NCBI GenBank assembly: GCA_036346225.1
Contig: JARFIW010000942.1
Span: forward strand, 3,059,001-3,123,000
Direction of reading: 5' to 3'
DNA length: 64,000 nucleotides
DNA from: Platerodrilus igneus
Lineage: Eukaryota; Arthropoda; Insecta; Coleoptera; Lycidae
Below, piece after piece: positions 21,000 to 31,051 of this stretch (its first letter is position 1; each line of letters opens with the position of its first letter). Both the position numbers and the translations under genes were made by a program. The notes beneath the pieces are model-generated. The model made no database searches, was not told the origin of the DNA, and saw only the letters and a program-made list of their open reading frames with translations.

Positions 21000-21615
21000 C
21001 CACATTTCCACCCGCGAGATAAATCTTTCTCCATATTTCCACCCACGAGATAAATCTATCGTATTTGGTATCAGTTAATATTAGATTTGTCTCAGCTATC
21101 CGAATTTCTAAGAATTTTTCAGATTGCATTATCTCCCAGGGAGCTACCTTCATTTTAAAAAGTTTTACCAACCCACATTTCCACCCACGAGATAAATCTT
21201 TCTCCACATTTCCACCCACGAGATAAATCTATCTTGTTTGGTATCAATTAATATTTGATTTTTCTCAGCTATCTGAATTTCTAGGAATTTTTCAGATTGC
21301 ATCATCTCTTAGGGAGTTACCCTCATTTTAAGAATTGTTACCAACTGGATTTTTAATCACCCACTATATAGGTGGTTCAAGATACGGATTTATCTTGCTG
21401 TTTTACGCAAAATCCGAATCTGCAAACAGATTTAAAATCCGACCACCCTTTACCGTTTTACACACATACCCTCTAGCGAACATATAAAAGATTATTTTTG
21501 TTTCTTTTAAGATTTTTCTTAGCTACCTGAGTTTTTAGGAGTTTTTTGGATAGCACTCCCTAAGGCGGTACCCCAATTTTAAGATTTTTTTACCGGCAGC
21601 GATTTCCAATTGCCT
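21000..21615. repeat. Family X, locus 2: tandem units carrying the micro-ORF
   Basis: Two direct units of about 177 bp (21001-21177 and 21178-21351) each hold a pair of 31-bp CGAGATAAATC repeats followed by the micro-ORF block. A third, more diverged micro-ORF block lies at 21485-21610. In between, 21395-21485 matches 9580-9680 (near-identical 'taccctctagcgaacata'). On the minus strand the first unit reads KMKVAPWEIMQSEKFLEIRI and AETNLILTDTKYDRFISWVE. Peptide-level similarity across units suggests the frame was once under selection. Confidence 0.7.
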
Positions 21616-22026
21616 CTCCTTTTTAACATCTAGAATCCTTTAACCAAACACTTAGAGGTATTAACACAAAGAAATTAAGCACACATCCGATTTACAGTTT
21701 AATAAACTAATAGAATACGATTTTTACATTGCAAAGTTTAACATTATTTTATTTTCTTTGTGTAGCCGAATCCAAGCAGCTGAAAGTAACCTGTAACAAA
21801 AATCATTAATATGTTGTTTAAAAAGAGACGAAACGTGTTTTCGGTTAATAAGACATATTGTCGTTAATCTAACAATATGTTTTACCGCCCAGCGACACCG
21901 CGTGGAGGTAAAGAAATGTCGCCAGCAGCAAAGGGGTTATTAAAGATGGGGATGGTGGGTATGTCTAATAACTAACCTACATGCTACTATATACATACAC
22001 AACAAAATATATTCATATATAAGTAG
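21616..22026. other. Spacer without recognised feature
   Basis: About 0.4 kb with no coding frame. It separates the family X units from the unrecognised ORF on the same strand. Confidence 0.4.
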
Positions 22027-22335
22027 CTATCTTATATCTTTATGCCCCCATACATAGGTTGATATTCTTCCGGGGATGACATAACGCATGTCATCTTCGC
22101 CCGATAAAATAATTTTATTAATCAGCTGTGTGTACAAATCGTGTTTTCTACTCAGGATTGATACCATCGTATGCATGAGAGTATCTGTATTATTAATGAC
22201 TACATCTTTAAAATTATCAACACTAATCCCAGCCACCACACTACGGCTATCACCCTTAATTTTTTTAACAACATCTTTCTCGCTATACTTGCGGTCACGT
22301 CCCCAATGCTCCGCCCGAAAGGTATTACATTGGAT
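22027..22335 (-). pseudogene. Unrecognised ORF fragment
   Basis: The minus-strand frame that is open from about 22330 reads AEHWGRDRKYSEKDVVKK, then SRSVVAGISVDNFKDVVI, then LMHTMVSILSRKHDLYTQLI, ending GRISTYVWGHKDIR and a stop at 22027. It is charged, soluble-looking and predicted mainly helical. The other minus frame (22412-22200) may hold an earlier part (FYLGPINFEVRFSF), joined by a frameshift. I recognise no family. Like the ORF split by the BEL element, it lies immediately upstream, on the same strand, of a run of family X micro-ORF blocks. Confidence 0.4.
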
Positions 22336-22954
22336 TTAAACGCGAAAAATAAACGTGCTTCAAATGAAAATCTAACTTCAAAGTTAATCGGGCCTAAATA
22401 AAAATCTAACAAACAGAAACTAAAACTAAAAATAGAGTTTAAATAATGGTATCCCTAGCGTTGATTTGGAGTGTGCCCGATCAATAAGACACAAGCAAAA
22501 GTAAAAAGTGAGGGATCCGTAATACCGGACAGCAGTCGTCAGCTCTGCTTACCGGTGCGACCTGAAGGGTAATCTTAAAACTAACCAAATCTAGCTAACT
22601 AATTTAAAATGGATTCAAATTTTCTAAGCATTCGCCAAATAGTTTAATAGTGAATCCAGCTATTTTGCCTACTTTATAAATTAATAAATTCGTGCTCCCT
22701 GATCTAAGTAATTTATTTTATTTTTAGCCTAAATCCGTCTCTAGCTTTCCCTATCATTCACTACCTGATTAATATTATAATTACAATCTTCACAATTACA
22801 ATCTTTGTTCCTATAAAAATGCTGCCACTAAAAATGGCGGCAGAACGTCAACAAAAACAAATCAAATCCCGAAATAATATAATACATGCAAGGTAAATGT
22901 AAGATGTAAATATAAAATATAAATATGAATGAATATAAAGTAAATATAAGTATA

Positions 22955-22956
<2 letters not shown>
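22336..22956. other. No recognised feature
   Basis: AT-rich sequence leading into the (TA)n tract. No frame or repeat recognised. Confidence 0.35.

Positions 22957-22992
<36 letters not shown>
22957..22992. repeat. (TA)n microsatellite, left edge of a 2.1-kb element
   Basis: An uninterrupted TA run. Paired with the run at 25111-25145, it brackets a 2118-bp segment similar to 57253-59368. Confidence 0.9.
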
Positions 22993-22995
<3 letters not shown>

Positions 22996-25107
22996 CCGTG
23001 GTACTCCGCTCTAGCTCAGTACTTTCCCAAAAAAAAAACCTTCGAGGATTTTATTTATTTTCCAAAATGGAAAATAAATTTCACACAATAGAAAAATTTA
23101 ATAAAAAATAAATCTCTTACCCAGATTCCTCTCTTCATCACCTTAATTCTTCTTCAGTTACTAGGCTAGCTCAGTTGGGACTCCTCTTGGATACCTAGAT
23201 TCACTACTATACTCTGTATCGTTCACGTACGCTCTTAATAAAACCACAAAATAATACAACCATCATACAATATTTATTTAACACTATTTACAAATAAAAT
23301 TCAAGATTATCCACATTTCAGAGATCCAGTTACACCTCAATAAATCCTATTTTTGTACTGTTTTGGATTTTAATTTAAAATATCAAACACATTGAATATA
23401 CCCGAAGTAAATGGGTCCTGAATAATACCTTATTTTCTTTCTTTATTTATAATTTATTTTAAATTTGTATACTCTGGAATATGGTGAGCTCATGATAACC
23501 CAGTTAATTATGAATAATGTATGCTTTTGTACTTCGCATACTCTTACAACAAACAAAAAAAACATGTACTCGTAACAATAAAAATTTTAAATTCCTGATG
23601 GAACGTTAATAAGCTTTATATACACCTTTAGATTTCTATTTAAATACCATAATAAAGTTAGTTATACGTATTATTTTCAATACGCAAAATAATGCACAAT
23701 ACCTTCAAAATTCACTCTCACACGTCACACAATTTTCATAGTTTCATAGTTTATAACAACAACAATTTTAAAGCGTTACCTGGAATTTCTTGAAGATCTC
23801 TACTCCGTTGACGATACCGTTAAGTTGTTTCGCTCTGTTCTGCTGGCCGCTTCTAGTTCTTTGTAGAAGAACCCCATCTAGGTTGTGCTATTTGCTCTGC
23901 CTTCACGGTGTATCCAATTCCAAATCCAAATTAATTACACTTCTTTCATAATTGCGTACTTTAGTTTAATTTAATTTAAATTTACGTTACTTCACGTCAC
24001 TTCACGAGCTTGTTTAAGATAAATGTTGCACCTCTATTAAATTTTAGACTCGTCACTTATTCGCGTATCAAATTATGAGGCCAACACTGTACTATTTAAT
24101 TTAAAAATATGTATACTTACAAACTCGTATTCTGAAGCGGTGAAAATACTAAGAGATCGAAGTTAATACAGAGCCATGCTAAATCTCCTCAAGTATTTAT
24201 ATGATTCCGAATGCCACTTCTAGGCCACTCTTCCCGTGAAATTAGCTAATTTAAAATAACCCTTCCTCAAATTTTGTTTCAACCGTTTTCGAAATCTCCG
24301 AAATTTAGCGCGTCGTTACGATATTTTCCAATAAACCCGACTTCAAATATTCTCGTGTTTGTTTGTTCTAGAACTGACTATATCGACCAATAGTATATCC
24401 ATTGATGTTTTAAAAATCCCGCCTATATTAACGCTGTTCCTTTCTTATGCATATTATATGTTTCCTTCTAACCTTGTTTGAGTGGTAGAAATCGATATTA
24501 CTGTCCGCGTTTCAACTTTACTCCATGTGGACTTGTATACATGCTTTGCGACTGTCGTTTATGCATGTCTCATTCCGACGTATCTCGTTGATCGTCTATC
24601 CTTTCTGCACTTTAAGGAAACTTTTAGTTAACACTTACGCGAATCCTCCAACCGTTTACCCGATATACTTGGAATACTGTCTTTTATCTACACAAATAAG
24701 GGGAACCTGACATTTCGAAAACATGCAGGTGTTCAATTAACCGACGTTTTAACACAACATTTCTAAGAGTTGGCTTTTCAAGGTATTTTATATTCAACGG
24801 CTGTTTATGTGTTAGCAAAGCGTTTCACCTTGGTATTATTGATTTTTCATGTTTTTATGCGTATTATACGTAATTACCCGTTCAATTAAACTCCATTAAA
24901 TTAATAAATAAATTGCATTGGCTTCTACAATTTCTTGTCTTTACGAACCATACTAAATTTTATTCACTAATTGTAAAAATCTGGTAATACTTGTTACTTT
25001 AAAATGAACTAACTGGAATAAATTTCGCACGTAAATTCTGGTTGTTTCCTCTATACAGGGTGTTTGAAATTGTCTTGTTTATACTTACTTAGTCCTTTAA
25101 AACCATT

Positions 25108-25110
<3 letters not shown>
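22993..25110 (-). mobile_element. (TA)n-bounded 2.1-kb element, copy 1
   Basis: 2118 bp between two (TA)n tracts, related to 57253-59368 (2116 bp). Shared landmarks in the same order: TTGC(C/T)GTG at the left edge, 'tcgag' after an A run, TATA-like boxes before 'ctaagaga', 'gcatattat', 'gagtggta-aaatcgatatt', 'ca-gtggact', 'gcaggtgttcaat', 'ttttatgc-tatt' and 'tatacagggtg' near the right edge. No coding frame. Read on the minus strand it begins TGTAATGG and ends CGGCA, so a large solo LTR (TG...CA) inserted in a TA microsatellite is possible. A non-autonomous DNA transposon is an alternative. Orientation is therefore tentative. Confidence 0.6.

Positions 25111-25145
<35 letters not shown>
25111..25145. 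repeat. (TA)n microsatellite, right edge of the 2.1-kb element
   Basis: Uninterrupted AT/TA run next to 'ccattaca'. See 22957-22992. Confidence 0.9.
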
Positions 25146-25148
<3 letters not shown>

Positions 25149-26394
25149 ATCTAAAAGTTTAAGCATGTAACAGTTCATAAATTAGCAAAAGCATAACATA
25201 AATAAATTATTAGGTGCATTCGCATGAGCATTATTTCAACTAGCGCCATTACACATAAAACTTGCATGTTAAAATATTTCAAAATCTGCTTATCACTTCA
25301 AATCAATGCTTATGCGAGTACAGCCGCCACAATTTTACTCTTACCTTGTATATAAATTTCTCCAGCATCCAAAGATCTGGTCGTCTTCTTACGTCTATTG
25401 ATTCTTTACTGCTAAGGGGAGATGGATATGCACTGTTAAAGTTCTGGTGGGTATGCACTAAACGTTCTGGGGGATCACAATCACTTTTACTTTTAAGTCC
25501 TGGGGGGATGCGCGGTTTCACTCTATTTTATTATCTTTATTTATTAGACTGATTTAAATTAATGACGGTTTTTGATTTAGTTAGTTTTATTTATTTATGT
25601 TTTGATTTATTCCCGATATTCCGCGCGTTTAAGGTGAGACAGTGATTGTTTTAGTGGTATGGGGATTTGTTGTGTATATTAGGCTTTTGGTTAATAATTA
25701 TTATAATTTTTGTTTCTTTTTTCTTTTTTTTTTAATTTTTATACATGTTTTGGTTAAACATGCCCATGTCTATTTCTCATGCCAAGTCAAAATCAAAAAT
25801 ATTCAATACTCCTCCCACTCCTTTCCGATTTACGCGCCGTTATCGCCGTTTAATCTCGCGACCTAGCTTACAATACAATAGCACTTAGCCCTACTACCAA
25901 CAAATTCTAACACTAAATTTGAATATTGTCCGGGTAAAGAAAGCAAGATGTTTTATAACGATTTCCTAACGGTGAGGAGTTTTTTGCAGTCAAACGATTC
26001 AATGAAAAATTAGAAATAAATGTAACAAAAACGACTGTAAAATGCGGTAACAAAACTACGATAGCTAACTAGGAGAGAGAAGTGGACTGTATATAAAATT
26101 AAGCGACAAGTTAAACAGCATATAATTAATGTTTTTAATCAGTTCAAGCGTTTACTAAAAGCAATCACCTGGTGTTCACGAAGCCATGACAACGACAAAA
26201 ACGATGTAAACAAATACTACTCTTCTATTTGGCAGGTGTAGCGAAGCACATTTATGACGACAACGGTGTTGTGACGAAAAGCGGTTCATGTAATTAATTT
26301 GTTCTACGTAGAACGTGTAAAACAGCGATGGGGTATGTTCGAACGACAAATCGTGTTACGTGCCGAAAAATTCGGCACTAGACATTCTCAATTA
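25146..26394. other. No recognised feature
   Basis: About 1.2 kb of AT-rich sequence with only short shadow frames. A palindrome 'gttctacgtagaac' occurs near 26302. Confidence 0.35.
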
Positions 26395-26825
26395 AGTTTT
26401 AATATGTAAGAATTTCGCGCCATAAATTTAAAAAGACTTGTGCGCGTATTTCCGTCACTTCAAATAGCGCATTGCGCGAGATTTACGCCGTCGCGGGGGT
26501 CAAGAGGATAGTGGGGGATTTCCGGGATAGGGCGTTGGGACTAGCTCCGAGATGTAAACAGGTGTAGTGGTCTTGTATCGTATCATATCGTGTCTTTTTC
26601 TGATATGTAGGTTTCCTGTGATCCCAATTATCGTGCCTCTACCTGCTTTCCCTACCTATTTGTCTACATATAGGAAGAAGACAATTTGAATTTGGTTTCA
26701 ACCGGGGCCAGTAAGAATTCCTACGCCCGAGAAAGATTAGCGAAGCAACCGATGCCCGAGAAAGATTAGCGAAGCCGCCGATATCATGGAGTAATTCTGC
26801 AAGAAGTCCTGCAAATTATGTGAGT
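26395..26825 (+). other. Second copy of the leader block ending in a splice-donor-like site
   Basis: Reverse-complement match to 8960-9335. It has 'gacttgtgcgcgtatttccgtcact' on the far side, then 'atgtaggtttcc', 'attatcgtgcct', 'gaagaagacaa' and 'cctacgcccga', ending 'gcaaattat|gtgagtag' at 26817-26822. The retained order and the shared GTGAGT suggest a duplicated first exon with its upstream region. Within it, 26724-26775 is a 29-bp tandem duplication. Confidence 0.45.
26724..26775. repeat. 29-bp tandem duplication
   Basis: GCCCGAGAAAGATTAGCGAA occurs twice, starting at about 26724 and 26753. The single-copy counterpart would be at locus 1, so the duplication is private to this copy. Confidence 0.8.
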
Positions 26826-27085
26826 AGCCTTTCCGTTTCTTTTTTATGTGACGAAGTAATTTTATATAATTGCGTGACGTCATCTTTAATTTGCACGTTA
26901 ATTTTTACATTATCTAACATTGCTACCAACTGACATAGTGGCTCGCGTACCGGCGCGGCGGGGCTATAATAATCTATACTCTTGAGCTTCATGGATTTTC
27001 CAGTCAATACTGTTCTTGCACATGCGGAATAATACAGAGTTCTATCACTCGTGGCACTTGTTGGCGCGTGCTTCCAGTAAACCAT
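26816..27085 (-). other. Small ORF of unknown status
   Basis: An 89-codon minus-strand frame beginning MVYWKHAPTSATSDRTLYYS and ending ITSSHKKETERLLT. It is somewhat richer in GC than the flanks and overlaps the donor-like site of the block at 26395-26825 on the opposite strand. I recognise no domain. It may be chance. Confidence 0.2.
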
Positions 27086-27189
27086 AGAAATTTTACACTA
27101 ACAAATTTAAATATACCGAGGCGAACGTAAATAATCAACAAACTCAATGTAAAATGAAATTTAGCTTTAATTATTTACAATATAAACGG

Positions 27190-27780
27190 AACAAAAACAA
27201 TGTTCAAAAATAAAAAGTTTATTTGCCAAGCACAAGATGGTGAGAATATTGTTCTAAAATTAAATCTCCAGTGTTGGTATGTACAGACAATGATTCTGAA
27301 AAGTTGAAATGGTTTCTTGTACGTAAATATGTTTATCAAAAAGGAATCCAAAACCACCGAGCCTGGTTATAAATTAGTTATTCCTAAGGATCAGATCAAA
27401 GGGGTTAATATATTCATAATGACAATGGAGATTTTGGTGCCAATAAATGCTACCTGATGTTTAAAATTTTTATTATCCTAAAATGAAAGCATCATTTGGA
27501 ATACTGTGAATTCTGGCAAAAATCGAAAGTGAGTGGACGACTACAAAGTGTTTTAGTAGACTGACCAAACAAAATTCTCAATATAGATCTTAATGGGCCA
27601 CTGCCTATATCTCAAAGTGGTACAACCCAATTATGTGTTATAATTGACGTATTTTTTAGATATGTGCAACTTTTTCCTATAAAAAGGACAATATCAAGCA
27701 GTATATTACCTTGTTTGAATATATGGTTTAAATGTGTTGGTACATCTTGTAACAACCCGATTTTCAATCGCCCTGTTAAG
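27190..27780 (+). pseudogene. Degenerate Ty3/gypsy integrase fragment
   Basis: The plus-strand frame near 27588-27760 reads DLNGPLPISQSGTTQLCVII, then DVFFRYVQLFPIKRT. This is the D-x-x-G-P-L-P ... D-x-F-x-x-Y-v-x-l-x-P-I pattern around the first two catalytic aspartates of gypsy (Osvaldo-like) integrase cores. Upstream, around 27200-27250, FKNKKFICQAQDGENIVLKL resembles the linker before the integrase zinc finger. Several stops and frameshifts break the frame, and no third catalytic residue or LTR is visible. It is an old relic. Confidence 0.65.
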
Positions 27781-28189
27781 CATATATTTTATTATTATTT
27801 CTTATATAATGTTACGCTACTGCGTACCAATACTTATATTATTAATAGTTACACAATTTTAATTATTACCTTTATACTTCACGTACTATGGTTGAATTAT
27901 ATGTACGTGTTACAAAGCCTGCATAGACCGTGGTGGAATTATTTAATACAAGCTAACGCTTCTATATTTTTAAAAGCCTGCATTTTACAAGCAAAGCATT
28001 GAGTTTAACGTTTACGTGTTCCTGTGATCGCTAAACATTCACATTACAATGTATTGAGAGGGTTTAGTTCCTGGTATTTCATCACATTGTAGCGGCCTGC
28101 GAACGCAGTGCCAGACGAATTCATTCGGAGTTTGAGGGGATGTCGTGGCAGGTGTGAGGCAACCGGCAATGTATTTCCACAACTTTTTT
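27781..28189. other. No recognised feature
   Basis: Short plus-strand frame at the start runs out of the integrase relic. Nothing else recognised. Confidence 0.35.
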
Positions 28190-28440
28190 ATTGACAAGCC
28201 CCTAAAAGGTATATAGGGGGTGATTAAAAAAACAGTTGGTAAAAATTCTTAAAATGATGGTAACTCCGGGGGATGATACAATCTGAAAAATTCATAGAAA
28301 TTCGGATAGCCGAGAAAAATCTAATATTAACTGATACCAAACAAGATAGATTTATCTCGCCGGTGGAAATGTGGAGAAAGATTTATTTTGCGAGTGAAAA
28401 TGTGGGATGGTGTGAAATGTGAATGTGGTACTGGGTCCCC
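28190..28440 (+). repeat. Family X, locus 3
   Basis: On the plus strand this has 'caagcccctaaaaggtatataggggg' (a hairpin-like match to the 21360 region). It then carries the micro-ORF block reading MIQSEKFIEIRIAEKNLILT and DTKQDRFISPVEMWRKIYF, plus a 31-bp-type repeat near 28345-28390. Orientation is opposite to loci 1 and 2. Frame conservation is good, and a TGA stop follows about 50 codons after the M of the core. Confidence 0.65.
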
Positions 28441-29942
28441 TGTATTTGCACTACTGGTGGGGTGGGGGTTGCGCCCCAAATTTTTAATAAACGATATTTC
28501 GGAAGCAAGACGTGCAGAAAATTAGAGGTTATATGCGCAAAATTGCACAAAGTAAGCACAATATTATGGCATTGATTTTAAAATGAAGTCTTAAACTGGG
28601 TAGACCGCATCCCTCTCCCCCCACACAATTGCATTTGCTTGTATATCGTGAAGTAGGAATGCATAAAATTTAAGGTTTTGTACACAATATTGCACAAAAT
28701 AAGCACAAAAATAGGTTTTTGCTTTACAGCTTTGAATTTGAAGTCGTGAGGCTTATAGATATAGACCTGAGGTAGTGCCTAAACGCGCATATACCGGAAA
28801 GTATATGGCTTTTTATATTTGAACTTGAGCTGGAAGTAAATGTATTTTTATTATGGATTAAGTTAACGTTATCTCTATTAAGCAATTTGCAAATTACATC
28901 TGAATATATAAAGGTCATATTCCCTCAAAGACTAACTTTTTTTCCATGTCTATATTTATCTTTGAATTAATTCCAATCATCTAAAGAGCGTAATTTCATA
29001 GGAATTAAGTGTCAATAACCTAGGATAAAGAGGGTATTTGCTCATGTATTTATGTTGTAACAAGTAAAATGTATGTGCAATTTGAATATCAGAAGTAGCT
29101 ATTAATAATGTTCCATTTAACAGTGAAATATTGCGATTACTAGAGCGCACATAAATTCTCTATCGCCGAGGAATTGCGAATATACGATATTAATATTAGT
29201 TGCAATATCATAAGTGAACATGAGATATTACGCCTAATCGGCCTATCCTCGTGCCATGATCGTTTGAAATGCAAATGAGCGATATCGTGTAAAGTCGAGT
29301 TCAATTACTGTTTCATTGCCCCGGGTTGTAGCGGGATTAGGTCTGCCTTGACGAGATGTCACTTTGAAGTGCAATTGTTTTTGTTGTTGACGTTGCGAGT
29401 TGGTTCGATGCTCTCCGCCCGCTGCACCGCAAAGGTTAGACCAGGTCAGGACTGCACTCACGTTATTAGCGACACGACAGCATTAAATTACTATTTATTG
29501 AGAATTCAGTAAAAAACGAACCACGTCCACAGAAGGAAATTGATGATGCTCGATAAGCTTGGAAGTGGATAAGTCTGATGTGATTAGGAAACAAAAAACG
29601 TGTTTGTTGCAAAAATGTTTTCGTTAATAATATTAGAATAAAGTTGAACGGATTGCTTTATTTGCTGTTGGAATAGAAATAGCAGTTTATGCGAAGTTTA
29701 CGTACTTGCGAAAGTGTGTACAAAACGTTCATTGGTCTATTCGTGACCAGAATTTACACAGAATATGTTAACTATAAGATTCGCCTGACGCTGCGCTATC
29801 CAAGCCACTGGTTCGATGCCGCTCCAGAAATTTTGAGTCCAGCTATTTCTCAGAAAGTGAAGTTCAACATAAGTCTCAGTCTCTCATCTTTCATAGGGCT
29901 TTTATAGTTGTAAGATATTTTCATACCAAGAGAAATTTTAAG
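28441..29942. other. No confident feature; one possible short ORF
   Basis: About 1.5 kb. 28540-28740 holds a direct near-repeat: 'gcacaa-ataagcacaa-at' at about 28545 and again at 28695. A 72-codon minus-strand frame (29461-29243) in a GC-richer patch contains QRQQQKQLHFKVTSRQGRP. I recognise nothing in it and would not call it a gene. Confidence 0.3.
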
Positions 29943-30540
29943 CCACAACTACGAAGCACTAATAATTTTAATGGGTTTTTGTTAGTGCTTCGTTAGTGCT
30001 TCTTAGCGCTTCCCAGTGCTGCTTAGTGCTTCAAAGAAAAATGCAGCCACATCTTCCGCTAAATAGTTAATGCATTTCAAAGTTCTGTGGCAGAGTTTGC
30101 ACTTAGCCACAACTCAGAATCACTAATACTTTCATATGGATTTTTTTGTTAGTGTTTCGTAGTGCTTCTAAGAAAAATGCAGCCACACCTACCGTTGAGT
30201 AGTTATTAGACTTCAAAGTTGCTGTGGGTGACTTCGCATCTGGCCACAAACCGGAAGCACTAATAATATCATACGGATTTTCTATTAGTATTTCGTTAGT
30301 GCATCTAAGTGGTTCAAACCCCAGCCCAGCCACATTTTCGGTTTCGGAAATATTACACCTCAAAGTTGCTGGAAGTTGACCACGCTATCTCTTGTTAGGG
30401 AAGCACTAATGATCTGAACTCAAAACATTCTTAGTGCTTCGTTAGTGCAACATAGTGCTTTACACAAGGCAACCTTGTATATCCTTGTAAGACTTAAAAT
30501 TGACTGTGGTTAGCTTCGCATTCATCCACAGCTCAGAAGC
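29943..30540. repeat. Diverged tandem repeat, about 135-165-bp units, four copies and a partial
   Basis: Units start at 'ccacaa' near 29943, 30107, 30242 and 30380, with a fifth start near 30525. Each has 'gaagcactaat', then 'gttagtgcttcgttagtgc', then 'gcagccac' and 'ttcaaagttgctgtgg'. The 'tagtgctt' motif is itself repeated inside units. The array is cut off by the truncated RTE element at 30541 and does not resume on its far side. Confidence 0.8.
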
Positions 30541-31051
30541 ACAAAAGAACGAAAGAGTACTCATGGCTAGATTTGAATCTAAACCAGTAAATACAGTAAT
30601 AATACAAGTATACATGCCCACGTCTATCTATAGTGAGGAAGAGATAGAGGCGATCTACAAAGATATCGAAGACATACTAAGATACGTAAAAGGACATGAA
30701 AATTTAATAATTACGGGGGATTTTAATGCAGTGGTAGGTGTGGGTAGAAAAGGAGCGATAGTAGGTTCATTTTATTTAGGCACGAGAAATGACAGAGTAC
30801 ATAGGTTGGTAGAATTTTGCGACCAGAAAAACTTAACAATTACAAATACATTATTTCAACATCATGCTAGAAGACGATATACGTGGAAGATGCCAGGAGA
30901 TATAGGAAGATATCAAATAGATTACATTCTTGTTAGACAACAGTTCAGAAATCAAGTAAAAGACTGTAGAAGCTACCCGGAAGCAGATATAGACACTGAC
31001 CACAACATCGTAATTATGAAGGCCGCACTTAAATTTAAAAATCTGAAATAG
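30541..31051 (+). pseudogene. RTE endonuclease, copy B (truncated)
   Basis: The frame contains VNTVIIQVYMPTSIYSEEE, LIITGDFNAVVGVG, HARRRYTWKMPGDIGRYQID and YPEADIDTDHNIVIMKAALK. The TGDFN metal-binding motif and the SD/TDH-type end motif (TDHN) are intact. The first third of the domain is missing through 5' truncation. A stop (TAG at 31049) separates it from the rest of the protein. Confidence 0.8.

Noticed and set aside
23160..23190. Another tRNA-like box A ('ggctagctcagttggga')
   Set aside because: No box B at the right spacing and no cloverleaf.
29243..29461. Host exon in a GC-richer patch
   Set aside because: No recognisable domain and no convincing splice sites; coding status cannot be supported.
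29940..30540. CRISPR-like array
   Set aside because: Units are direct diverged tandem repeats without constant repeats and unique spacers, in a eukaryotic context.
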